Source: Candidatus Neomicrothrix parvicella RN1
GTDB lineage: Bacteria > Actinomycetota > Acidimicrobiia > Acidimicrobiales > VFJN01
Length of the DNA stretch: 41,152 nt
Reading direction: 5' to 3'
NCBI GenBank assembly: GCA_945898515.1
Contig: CAMDIH010000015.1
Span: forward strand, 1-41,152
How positions within the stretch are numbered: the first letter of the stretch is position 1; every line of letters begins with the position of its first letter. The notes beneath the pieces were generated by a model. It had not been told where the DNA came from. It ran no database searches and worked only from the letters and a program-made list of their open reading frames with translations. Shown one piece after another: positions 32,431 through 40,086 of the stretch. The translations under genes were made by a program, and so were the position numbers.

Positions 32431-33204
32431 ATGACTGCATCTGAACTGTTCGACATCGCTGGCAAACGAGCGGTGGTCACCGGTGGTGGCAGTGGCATCG
32501 GCACGATGATCGCCTCGGGGTTGGTAGAGGCAGGGGTGAGCGTGATCATCGCCTCTCGCAAAGAGGATTCCCTCAAAGAGGTCACCGAGGCGCTCGCCGA
32601 GCGGGGCGATTGCTCCTACATCGTGGCCGACCTCTCGACCGAAGGGGGCTGCGAGGGCCTCGGCGCGGCGGTGGCGGAGCGTTGGGACTCGCTCGACATC
32701 CTCGTGAACAATGCGGGCGCCAACTGGGGGGCTCCGCTGGCCGAACAGAACAGCGCCTCCTGGCACCGAGTGCTCGATGTGAACGTGGAAGGCGTATTTC
32801 ACACCACGAAGTTCCTTCTGCCTCTCCTGCAGGCCGCCGGCCGTGACGACGATCCGGCCCGGATCATCAACATCGGGTCGATCGACGGCATCCAGGTGCC
32901 TGGCTTCGAGACCTACGCCTACTCCGCCTCCAAGGCGGCGGTGCACCAACTCACCCGGCACTTGGCCAAACATCTGGCCCCCCAGATCACCGTGAACGCC
33001 ATCGCGCCGGGGCCATTTCAGTCGCGGATGATGAAGGCCACCCTGGCCGCCGCCGGCGATGGCATGGCGAAGATGGTGCCGTTGCGACGGATCGGGCAGC
33101 CACAGGACATGGCCGGTCCGGCCATTTTCCTCTGCTCGAAAGCCGGGGCGTATCTCACCGGCGCCATCATCCCGGTAGACGGCGGCATCGCCACCACCAA
33201 GTAG
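32431..33204 (+). CDS. Short-chain dehydrogenase/reductase
   Basis: 257 residues. Classical SDR: cofactor motif VTGGGSGIG, LVNNAGANWG, catalytic Ser in INIGSIDG, YSASK catalytic Tyr/Lys, and a C-terminal LTGAIIPVDGG. The N-terminal Arg after the Gly-rich strand (IASRKEDSL) suggests NADP preference. Follows the hydroxyacyl-CoA dehydrogenase after 14 nt with GGAGG as ribosome site, so it likely acts on a related acyl substrate; the exact one is unknown. Confidence 0.9.
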   Translation: MTASELFDIAGKRAVVTGGGSGIGTMIASGLVEAGVSVIIASRKEDSLKEVTEALAERGDCSYIVADLSTEGGCEGLGAAVAERWDSLDILVNNAGANWGAPLAEQNSASWHRVLDVNVEGVFHTTKFLLPLLQAAGRDDDPARIINIGSIDGIQVPGFETYAYSASKAAVHQLTRHLAKHLAPQITVNAIAPGPFQSRMMKATLAAAGDGMAKMVPLRRIGQPQDMAGPAIFLCSKAGAYLTGAIIPVDGGIATTK

Positions 33205-33210
33205 ATAGCG

Positions 33211-33879
33211 GTGCCGCTGGAGCCTGCTCCCACGCCCTGGAAGTTTCCTCCGGCCACCGACGCCGACGACGACGGTGTGGCCGGAGTGGGGGCCGACCTC
33301 GAACCGGGCACGCTGCTGCATGCCTATCGGCATGGGCTCTTTCCGATGCCGCTCGGCCGTGACGGACCGATGGGCTGGTGGTCGCCTGATCCACGCGGGG
33401 TGCTGCCTCTCGATGGTCTCGTGGTGAGTCGCTCGCTGGAGCGTTCACGCGCCCGCTATGAAGTGCGGGTGGATACGGCCTTTGCCGACGTGGTGGAGGC
33501 CTGCCGCGATTCGCGACGACCGGGGGGATGGATCAGCCCTGAGATTCACTCGGCCTACCAACGGCTTCACGATCTGGGCTGGGCCCACAGCATCGAGGCC
33601 TGGGACGATGAGGGTCTGGCCGGCGGTCTCTACGGGGTGGCGGTGAACGGTTTGTTTGCCGGGGAGTCGATGTTTCACCGGCGGGTCGATGCCTCCAAAG
33701 TGGCGTTGGTGGGCCTGGTGGATCTCTTGCGCCAGGATGGCGAACCCGCCCGCCTCCTCGACGTGCAGTGGGCCACCGACCATCTGATGCGGCTGGGGGC
33801 GGTGGGAATCCCCCGTTGGGACTACCTCGGTCGCCTCCGCCGCGCCTTGCGGGTAGGGCCGGCCCCGGCCCTGAGATGA
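33211..33879 (+). CDS. aat: Leucyl/phenylalanyl-tRNA-protein transferase
   Basis: 222 residues. Adds Leu or Phe from tRNA to proteins with N-terminal Arg or Lys, marking them for ClpAP/ClpS degradation (N-end rule). Family motifs: AYRHGLFPMPL, MGWWSPDPRGVLPL, GGWISPEIHSAYQRLHDLGWAHSIEAW, GLYGVAVNGLFAGESMFHR and LLDVQWATDHLMRLGAVGIPR. GTG start 6 nt after the SDR stop, so it rides on the upstream operon. Confidence 0.95.
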   Translation: MPLEPAPTPWKFPPATDADDDGVAGVGADLEPGTLLHAYRHGLFPMPLGRDGPMGWWSPDPRGVLPLDGLVVSRSLERSRARYEVRVDTAFADVVEACRDSRRPGGWISPEIHSAYQRLHDLGWAHSIEAWDDEGLAGGLYGVAVNGLFAGESMFHRRVDASKVALVGLVDLLRQDGEPARLLDVQWATDHLMRLGAVGIPRWDYLGRLRRALRVGPAPALR

Positions 33880-33949
33880 GCCCTCGGCCGGGGCATGCCC
33901 GCCGGCGATCGGGTCATGGGGTTTGTCGCCCTGATCGGGGCGGGGGATC

Positions 33950-35923
33950 ATGGAACCCATGACGCCCACCCACCTGGAGCAACCGGATCGTCCCTGGATG
34001 ATTCGCACGTACTCGGGTCACTCCACCGCCAAGGCCAGCAATGAGTTGTATCGCTCCAACCTGGCCAAGGGGCAGACGGGTCTGTCGATCGCGTTCGACC
34101 TCCCCACCCAGACCGGTTACGACCCCGACCATGTCCTGGCCAAGGGCGAGGTGGGCAAGGTGGGCGTTCCGGTCGTGCACCTGGGCCACATGGGCGAACT
34201 GCTCGACGGCATCCCTCAGGGCGAGATGAACACCTCCATGACCATCAACGCGCCGGCCGCGTGGCTGCTGGGGCTGTACGTAGCCAACGCCGAGAATCAC
34301 GGCGTGGCCAGTGAAGAACTTCGCGGCACGACACAGAACGACATCGTCAAGGAGTACCTCTCCCGGGGCACCTACATTTTTCCGCCGCTGCCGTCGCGTC
34401 GGCTCATCGTGGACATGATCGCGTTCTGTGCCGAGCGGGTGCCGCGATGGAACCCGATGAACGTGTGCAGTTATCACCTGCAGGAGGCGGGAGCGACTCC
34501 GGTGCAGGAACTGGCCTACTCGTTGGCCACCGCCATCGGGGTGCTCGACGCCGTGCGGGAATCTGGTCAGGTTGAGCCAGAGGCGTTCCCGCAGGTGTTT
34601 GCCACCATCAGTTTCTTCGTGAACAGCGGCATCCGCTTCGTGGAGGAGACGGCCAAGATGCGGGCGTTCACCCAACTCTGGGATCGCATCGGTCTCGAGC
34701 GCTACGGCGTCACCGATCCCAAGGCCCGACGGTTCCGCTACGGCGTGCAGGTGAACAGCCTCGGCCTCACTGAGGCCCAACCCGAGAATAACGTGCAGCG
34801 CATCGTCCTCGAAATGTTGGGAGTGACCTTGTCGCGCGGGGCGCGGGCGCGTTCGGTGCAGTTGCCGGCCTGGAACGAAGCCCTCGGTCTGCCCCGGCCG
34901 TGGGACCAGCAGTGGGCGTTGCGTATGCAGCAGGTCCTCGCCTACGAGACCGACCTCCTCGAGTATCCGGATCTATTCGAGGGGTCGGTGGTGGTCGAGG
35001 CTCTCACGGCGGAATTAGCCGAAGCCGCCTGGGCCGAGTTGCAGGAGGTACTCGACCTGGGGGGCGCCTTCGGAGCGATCGAACAACTCAAGGGGCGGCT
35101 GGTCACCAGCCATGCCGAGCGCTTGCGCAAGATCGAGTCGGGTGATCTCACCGTGGTGGGCGTCAACCGCTTCACCGAAGCCATGCCGTCTCCGCTGGCT
35201 GGGGAGGGGTCCATTCTCAGGGTCGATCCCGACGTTGAGGCCCTCACGGTGGCGGGAGTGGTGCAGTGGCGGGCCCAACGAGACCACGATGCGGTGCAGC
35301 GGGCGCTCGACGAACTGCGGCGGGTGGCGATGTCGACGGAGAATGTGATGCCCGCCACCATTGATCTCGCCCACGTTGGGGGCACGACCGGGGAGTGGGC
35401 GGGCGTGCTGCGCGAAGTGTTCGGAGAGTACCGAGCCCCCACCGGAGTGGCCGCCGCCGCTGGGGCGGCGGGAGGCAGCGACGGTCTTCGGGCCCTGGCC
35501 GAACGGGTGAAGGCCCTGCCGGGAGGACCCCCCCGGCTTCTCGTGGCCAAGCCGGGTCTGGATGGACACAGCAACGGTGCCGAACAGATCGCCGTGGCGG
35601 CCCGTGACGCCGGCCTCGAGGTGATCTATCAGGGGATTCGGCTCACCCCCGAACAGATCGCGTCGGTAGCGCTCGACGAGGATGTGGATGTGATCGGCCT
35701 CTCCATCCTCTCGGGCAGTCATCTCGACTTGGTGCCCGAGGTGGTGCGTCTCTGTCGCCAACGGGGGGTGACGGCGCCCGTGGTGGCCGGCGGGATCATC
35801 CCGGAGGAGGATCGGCCGCGCCTGCTGGCGGCGGATCTCGCGGCGGTCTACACCCCGAAGGACTTCAACCTCACCACCATCATGGGTGAGATCGTGGATC
35901 TCGCGGTGGCTCACCGGGGCTGA
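33950..35923 (+). CDS. ecm: Ethylmalonyl-CoA mutase (Ecm/MeaA), B12-dependent
   Basis: 657 residues in one chain, shorter than methylmalonyl-CoA mutase large subunits. Converts ethylmalonyl-CoA to methylsuccinyl-CoA in the ethylmalonyl-CoA pathway. N-terminal PWMIRTYSGHSTAKASNELY, GQTGLSIAFDLPTQTGYDPD, MNTSMTINAPAAWLL, TTQNDIVKEYLSRGTY and NICSYH-like MNVCSYHLQEAGATPVQE match MeaA/Ecm as I remember it. The C-terminal cobalamin domain (from about 525) has KPGLDGHSNGAEQIAV, with the DxH-type lower ligand seen as DGHSNG, and LSILSGSH. ATG with a G-rich ribosome site; convergent 13-bp overlap with the CoA-transferase gene. Confidence 0.92.
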   Translation: MEPMTPTHLEQPDRPWMIRTYSGHSTAKASNELYRSNLAKGQTGLSIAFDLPTQTGYDPDHVLAKGEVGKVGVPVVHLGHMGELLDGIPQGEMNTSMTINAPAAWLLGLYVANAENHGVASEELRGTTQNDIVKEYLSRGTYIFPPLPSRRLIVDMIAFCAERVPRWNPMNVCSYHLQEAGATPVQELAYSLATAIGVLDAVRESGQVEPEAFPQVFATISFFVNSGIRFVEETAKMRAFTQLWDRIGLERYGVTDPKARRFRYGVQVNSLGLTEAQPENNVQRIVLEMLGVTLSRGARARSVQLPAWNEALGLPRPWDQQWALRMQQVLAYETDLLEYPDLFEGSVVVEALTAELAEAAWAELQEVLDLGGAFGAIEQLKGRLVTSHAERLRKIESGDLTVVGVNRFTEAMPSPLAGEGSILRVDPDVEALTVAGVVQWRAQRDHDAVQRALDELRRVAMSTENVMPATIDLAHVGGTTGEWAGVLREVFGEYRAPTGVAAAAGAAGGSDGLRALAERVKALPGGPPRLLVAKPGLDGHSNGAEQIAVAARDAGLEVIYQGIRLTPEQIASVALDEDVDVIGLSILSGSHLDLVPEVVRLCRQRGVTAPVVAGGIIPEEDRPRLLAADLAAVYTPKDFNLTTIMGEIVDLAVAHRG

Positions 35924-37056
35924 CCGAGCCGCCCGTTTCCTGGGGCTCCGGGGGGAAGGGCCCACTGGGGTTCGTCGGCCCCGAGGGCGCGACCGGGCCA
36001 GCGGATGTGCCCGGGGGTGGCGGAGAGGTGGGCCACGAGGCCCTGCATGGGTACGCCGTCGACCGTGACAATGGATTGGCGCGCCGCGAAGTGCGGGTCG
36101 TTGGCGATGTCGGCCATGTCATGGACGGGGGCGGCGGCGGCCTCGGCATCGTCGAAGGCGGCCAGTACCTCGTGGCGGGGACGGGTGGCACAGAACGCGG
36201 TCAGGCAGGCATCGATCTCCTCGCGGGCAGCAATCCGTCCGTTGAAGGTCTGCAGGTCGGTGCGGTCGCCCAAGCCGATGAGGGCCATGACCCGCGCCGC
36301 CACCGACTCGGCCGAGGTGGACACCGCGATCCAATGTCCATCACCACAACGCCATGTGCCGCGGGGAACCGAGTACGGGATACCCGAGCCCAATCGGGGC
36401 TGCAGATAGCCCGAGGTGGCATAGGCGCCCGGCAGGGGGCCCATGCACTGGAACAGCGACTCCAGCAGGTTCACATCAACCACCTGGCCCACCCCGGACC
36501 ACAGCGCGGTCATGGTGGCAAAGGCGCCCACCAGGGCGGTGATCTCGTCGGTGAGGGCGATGGGGGGCAGCAGGGGGCCTCCGTCGGGTTCCCCGTTGAG
36601 GGCGGCGAAGCCCGACAGGGCCTCGGCGATGGTGGCGAAGCCGGCTCGGTGGGCGTAGGGACCGTCCTGTCCAAATCCGGTGACTCGTAGGATCACCAAG
36701 GCAGGGTTGCGGGCGAGGAGTACGTCGGGGCCGAGCCCGAGTCGTTCGAGCGTGCCCGGCCGAAAGTTTTCCACGAGGACATGGCCGTCTTCGACCAGGC
36801 GCAGGATGGTGGCCCGGCCTTCCGCCGTTTTGATATCCACCACCGCGCAGCGTTTGTTGCGGGACACCATCTTCCAATACAACGAGGTGCCATCGGCGGG
36901 GTGCGGGAGCCCCATGTTGCGAGTGGTGTCGCCACTGCCGGGGCGTTCGATCTTGAGGACGTCAGCCCCATAGTCGGCGAGGTAGCGGGCGGCGCCGGGT
37001 GCGGCGATCACCGTGGCGAGATCGAGCACGCGGATCCCCGCGAGGGGACCGCTCAT
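35911..37056 (-). CDS. CaiB/BaiF family (class III) CoA-transferase
   Basis: 381 residues from ATG 37056; the longer track ORF start is antisense to the metallophosphoesterase. Typical blocks: LAGIRVLDLATVIAAPGAARYLADYGADVLKIERPGSGD (catalytic Asp expected further in), LYWKMVSRNKRCAVVDIKT, LVENFRPGTLERLGLGPDVL and ILRVTGFGQDGPYAHRAGF. Transfers CoA between carboxylic acids. Beside ecm it could serve a C4/C5 dicarboxylic acyl-CoA, for example a mesaconyl-CoA type reaction, but this is inference. Starts 7 nt after the metallophosphoesterase stop. Confidence 0.92.
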   Translation of the reverse strand: MSGPLAGIRVLDLATVIAAPGAARYLADYGADVLKIERPGSGDTTRNMGLPHPADGTSLYWKMVSRNKRCAVVDIKTAEGRATILRLVEDGHVLVENFRPGTLERLGLGPDVLLARNPALVILRVTGFGQDGPYAHRAGFATIAEALSGFAALNGEPDGGPLLPPIALTDEITALVGAFATMTALWSGVGQVVDVNLLESLFQCMGPLPGAYATSGYLQPRLGSGIPYSVPRGTWRCGDGHWIAVSTSAESVAARVMALIGLGDRTDLQTFNGRIAAREEIDACLTAFCATRPRHEVLAAFDDAEAAAAPVHDMADIANDPHFAARQSIVTVDGVPMQGLVAHLSATPGHIRWPGRALGADEPQWALPPGAPGNGRLGQPR

Positions 37057-37063
37057 CCCGGCA

Positions 37064-38071
37064 TCATCGGGTGGTAACGGCCATGGCAAAACAGCGATCC
37101 CGGAGGTGGCCGAGGGCGTAGTCGGCGTAGGCCCCGCCGTACATGTGCCGAGTTTGCTCGGTCCACGCCAGGGCCTCAGGGCTGGAGATCCGGCGGTGCA
37201 CCTGAAGGATGCCGCCCTCGAACACGCGATATTCGGCCCAGGTGCCGGGGTAGTCCTTGACGCAGGCCACCTCGGCCCAGGGCCGGTCGCCGGTGATGGA
37301 TATTCGGCGCACCCGATTTCGATGGGTGTGGCCGGCGAAGTAGCCGAGGATGCCGGGATGGCGAGCCACGGTGGCCACGAGTTGTTCGGAGGGGTCGGGG
37401 AGGATTCCAAAATAGCTTTCCGGTCGCGCCGCGCTATCGGGGTTCCACACGTGGTGGTGGCCGAACACGAGCACCGGTCGGTCGGCGCTACCGGCGAGAT
37501 CGTCTAGCCAGGCCAGTTGCGACGACGTGACCCGTCCCGGGGTGCGGCCGGGATCGGTGGTGTCGAGGACAGCGACGGTGACGCCCGGCAGGTCGACCCG
37601 CTGGGTGGCGGTGGCGGCGTACTGGCCGCCGTAGTAGCCGTCGTGGTTGCCGCGGACGTGCACCAGTCTTTCGCCGAAGGCCGGCTCGTAGGCCGCCCGG
37701 AAGGCGGCGTATTCCTCCAGCGTGCCCCGGGCGGTGAGGTCGCCCTTCACGATCACGAGATCGGGGTCGAGGCCCTTCATCTCCGCTATGGCGGCGCGAT
37801 TCATCACCTCGGGATACGGATCAGCCCCCGGTTCAGAACTGAAGACCGGTCCCATGTCGAATCCCTCGATCACCCCGCAGGTGGTCTCCCCGAAGTGAAC
37901 ATCGTTGACGGTGGTAATGGTGGCGAGGCGCTCGCCAAGGCGCGGCAGGGTGCGAAAGGCGAACCCGTCGATCTGATGATCGGTATCAGGAGCGAGGCCG
38001 TCGAACACCCGCGTCTCGGTGCCGTCATGGATCACGGCCTCGTCGTCGGCCACGGTGGTGAGTTCGGCCAT
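37064..38071 (-). CDS. Calcineurin-like metallophosphoesterase, possibly with a frameshifted N-terminus
   Basis: 335 residues as annotated. Metal-site motifs: VNDVHFGE, VKGDLTARG, RGNHDGYYG, FGHHHVWN and AGHTHRN. The first ~45 residues (RVFDGLAPDTDHQIDGFAFRTL) look like the last strands of a fibronectin-III-like domain, as in some phosphodiesterases, whose first strands are missing. A 27-codon frame just upstream, with its own -10, ends in strand-like TATAVVTK, and a +1 shift joins it to the main frame. ATG 38071 has no ribosome site. Substrate unknown. Confidence 0.85.
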   Translation of the reverse strand: MAELTTVADDEAVIHDGTETRVFDGLAPDTDHQIDGFAFRTLPRLGERLATITTVNDVHFGETTCGVIEGFDMGPVFSSEPGADPYPEVMNRAAIAEMKGLDPDLVIVKGDLTARGTLEEYAAFRAAYEPAFGERLVHVRGNHDGYYGGQYAATATQRVDLPGVTVAVLDTTDPGRTPGRVTSSQLAWLDDLAGSADRPVLVFGHHHVWNPDSAARPESYFGILPDPSEQLVATVARHPGILGYFAGHTHRNRVRRISITGDRPWAEVACVKDYPGTWAEYRVFEGGILQVHRRISSPEALAWTEQTRHMYGGAYADYALGHLRDRCFAMAVTTR

Positions 38072-38096
38072 AAGCGGGGGCGGCGTTGGTGGCCCG

Positions 38097-38180
38097 TTAG
38101 GCCTTGGTCACGACCGCCGTGGCGGTCTGGTCGTGCCCGCACTGGCTCCGAGGGGCCCGCGGCATGGAGAGGTAACTCAC
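38097..38180 (-). CDS. 27-codon ORF: small peptide or out-of-frame N-terminus of the metallophosphoesterase
   Basis: GTG 38180, reading MSYLSMPRAPRSQCGHDQTA and ending TAVVTKA then TAA. TATCCT lies 7 nt before the GTG, the same hexamer and spacing as at gene 11897-13462. The stop is 25 nt before the metallophosphoesterase ATG. It may be a separate leader peptide, or the true gene start separated by one extra base. Confidence 0.4.
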   Translation of the reverse strand: MSYLSMPRAPRSQCGHDQTATAVVTKA

Positions 38181-38187
38181 CGTCGCG

Positions 38188-38193
38188 AGGATA
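38188..38193 (-). promoter_or_regulatory. Putative -10 for the 27-codon ORF / metallophosphoesterase
   Basis: TATCCT 7 nt before GTG 38180. Confidence 0.4.
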
Positions 38194-38218
38194 GGCAACT
38201 TCCTGGCCCGGAGGAGGA

Positions 38219-38395
38219 TCACCAGGGCCGAGCGCGGCGGACGGGGATTGGCTTGGACCACCACCGGCCGGCGAAGCGCCAACGAGGCGACTCGATCCCG
38301 GGGGCCTCCGCCACCGCGGGTGGCGTCCACAAGACCTCCATGGCCGCCGCGATGGCGGCCGCCTCTTCGTCGCTGGGGAGGGGAGTGATGTCCAT
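38219..38395 (-). CDS. accE: Acyl-CoA carboxylase epsilon subunit
   Basis: 58 residues, below the track cut-off. Reads MDITPLPSDEEAAAIAAAME, then a short variable stretch and SPRWRFAGRWWSKPIPVRRA with a final RPW. An acidic helix with the pattern PxxEExAAI and a basic Trp/Arg-rich tail is the layout of actinobacterial AccE/PccE subunits, which bind the carboxyltransferase beta subunit and stimulate the complex. It begins 10 nt after the beta-subunit stop on the same strand, the usual position for accE. No clear ribosome site; reinitiation is likely. The track ORF 38097-38330 is a shadow in another frame. Confidence 0.82.
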   Translation of the reverse strand: MDITPLPSDEEAAAIAAAMEVLWTPPAVAEAPGIESPRWRFAGRWWSKPIPVRRARPW

Positions 38396-38405
38396 CAGCG
38401 GGCCA

Positions 38406-39962
38406 TCACAGGGGAACGTTGCCGTGCTTGCGTTTAGGAAGTTCTTCGCGCTTGGAGCGCAGCAGTTCCAGGCTGGCGATGAGCTTGATGCGAGTGTGGG
38501 CGGGGTCGATCACGTCGTCGACAAACCCACGTTCTGCCGCCACGTAAGGGTTGCAGAACCGTTCGGTGTACTCCTCCACGAGTTCGGCCCGCTTGGCCAC
38601 GGGATCCTCGGCGGCGGCGAGTTCCTTGCGGTACACAATCTCCACGGCGCCCTGCGGACCCATCACGGCCAACTCGGCACTCGGCCAGGCGAAGGCGAGG
38701 TCGGCGCCGATGGACTTCGAGTTCATCACCACATAGGCGCCCCCATAGGCCTTGCGGGTGATCACCTGGATGCGCGGCACGGTGGCTTCGCAGTACGCAT
38801 AGAGGAGTTTGGCGCCGTGACGAATGATGCCGCCGTATTCCTGGTCGACCCCGGGGAGGAATCCGGGCACATCCACGAAGGTGATGAGGGGGATGTTGAA
38901 GGCATCGCAGGTGCGCACGAAGCGGGCCGCTTTCTCAGCGCTGTTGATGTCCAGTACGCCGGCTAGCACCATCGGCTGGTTGCCCACGATGCCTACGGGG
39001 TGGCCGTCGAGACGGGCGAAGCCACAGGTGATCGAACCCGCCCAGTGGGGGAAATACTCCACATAGTCGGCATCGTCCATCACAGCGCCGATCACGGATT
39101 TCATGTCGTAGGGGATGTTGGGACTCGCCGGCATCAGGTCGCGGAGTTCGGGAGTCTCCCGGTGCGGGTCGTCGGAGGGCGTGATTGCCGGTGGCACTTC
39201 GAGGTTGTTGGACGGGAGGAAACTGAGGAGGTAGCGCACCTCGTCGAGGACGATCTGTTCGGTATCGCCGACGAAGGTGGCGACCCCCGATTTCGAGGCG
39301 TGTGACATGGCACCCCCGAGTTCCTCGAGAGTCACCTCTTCGCCGGTCACCGTCTTCACCACCTCCGGGCCGGTGATGAACATGTGCGAGTGCTCTTTCA
39401 CCATGAAGATGAAGTCGGTCATGGCCGGGGAGTACACCGCACCGCCGGCGCAGGGACCGAGGATCACACTGATCTGAGGGATCACTCCTGACGCCTGCAC
39501 GTTGCGGTGGAAGATGCCGCCGTAACTCGCCAGGGAGACGGGACCTTCCTGGATGCGGGCCCCGGCGCCGTCGTTCAATCCGATGAGGGGGGCACCCACC
39601 TTGATGGCGAGGTCCATGACTTTGTGGATCTTTTCAGCGAACACTTCACCCAGCGCGCCGCCGAAGACGGTGAAGTCTTGGCTGAAGAGAAACACTTTGC
39701 GGCCGTGGATCGTGCCCCAACCAGTGACCACGCCGTCGGTGTAGGGACGCTCCAGCAGACCGCTGTCGTGAGCGCGGTGCCGGGCCAGCATGTCGAGTTC
39801 ATGGAACGAGCCCGGGTCGAGCAGGAACTCGATCCGCTCTCGGGCGAGCATCTTGCCCTTGCTGTGCTGGCGTTCGATGGAGCGATCGGATCCGGCGTGC
39901 AACGCCTGCTCCTTGCGCTCGGCCAAATCGGAAAGACGCTCGCTCATCGTGTGCTCGGTCAC
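38406..39962 (-). CDS. pccB: Acyl-CoA (propionyl-CoA) carboxylase carboxyltransferase beta subunit
   Basis: 518 residues. Carboxyltransferase that moves CO2 from biotin to propionyl- or acetyl-CoA. Motifs: GKMLARERIEFLLDPGSF, GLNDGAGARIQEGPVSLASYGGIF, ISVILGPCAGGAVYSPAMTDF (first oxyanion hole), MSHASKSGVATF, and FVDVPGFLPGVDQEYGGIIRHGAKLLYAY with RKAYGGAYVVMNSK (second). GTG 39962 has TACCGT 6 nt upstream; ATG of MSERL is an alternative. The biotin-carrying alpha subunit is not in the window. accE follows at 10 nt. It would feed methylmalonyl-CoA metabolism near ecm. Confidence 0.95.
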   Translation of the reverse strand: MTEHTMSERLSDLAERKEQALHAGSDRSIERQHSKGKMLARERIEFLLDPGSFHELDMLARHRAHDSGLLERPYTDGVVTGWGTIHGRKVFLFSQDFTVFGGALGEVFAEKIHKVMDLAIKVGAPLIGLNDGAGARIQEGPVSLASYGGIFHRNVQASGVIPQISVILGPCAGGAVYSPAMTDFIFMVKEHSHMFITGPEVVKTVTGEEVTLEELGGAMSHASKSGVATFVGDTEQIVLDEVRYLLSFLPSNNLEVPPAITPSDDPHRETPELRDLMPASPNIPYDMKSVIGAVMDDADYVEYFPHWAGSITCGFARLDGHPVGIVGNQPMVLAGVLDINSAEKAARFVRTCDAFNIPLITFVDVPGFLPGVDQEYGGIIRHGAKLLYAYCEATVPRIQVITRKAYGGAYVVMNSKSIGADLAFAWPSAELAVMGPQGAVEIVYRKELAAAEDPVAKRAELVEEYTERFCNPYVAAERGFVDDVIDPAHTRIKLIASLELLRSKREELPKRKHGNVPL

Positions 39963-39968
39963 CCCTGC

Positions 39969-39974
39969 ACGGTA
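39969..39974 (-). promoter_or_regulatory. Putative -10 of leaderless pccB-accE
   Basis: TACCGT 6 nt before GTG 39962. Confidence 0.5.
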
Positions 39975-40027
39975 GCGGCGGGCCAGCGACGGCGGAAACT
40001 GTGTCGTTGATCCGAGCCTTCTAACGA

Positions 40028-40056
40028 TTGATGATTAGATTTCGGCACGAGATATT
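40028..40056 (+). promoter_or_regulatory. Candidate sigma-70-type promoter for the amidohydrolase
   Basis: TTGATG, 17 bp, then GATATT, in a locally AT-rich patch that is unusual here. It lies 31 nt before the ATG, leaving room for the GAGGAGA ribosome site. Confidence 0.45.
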
Positions 40057-40086
40057 TCCGGACGCGCCGAACGAGGAGACGTGGAA

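Noticed and set aside
32401-33333. 310-residue ORF opposite the SDR gene
   Set aside because: His/Gly-rich translation of a conserved gene's complementary strand; shadow.
38097-38330. 77-residue track ORF as a gene
   Set aside because: Its first half lies antiphase within the accE-like frame and has no start signal; only the last 27 codons have a promoter-like element, reported separately.
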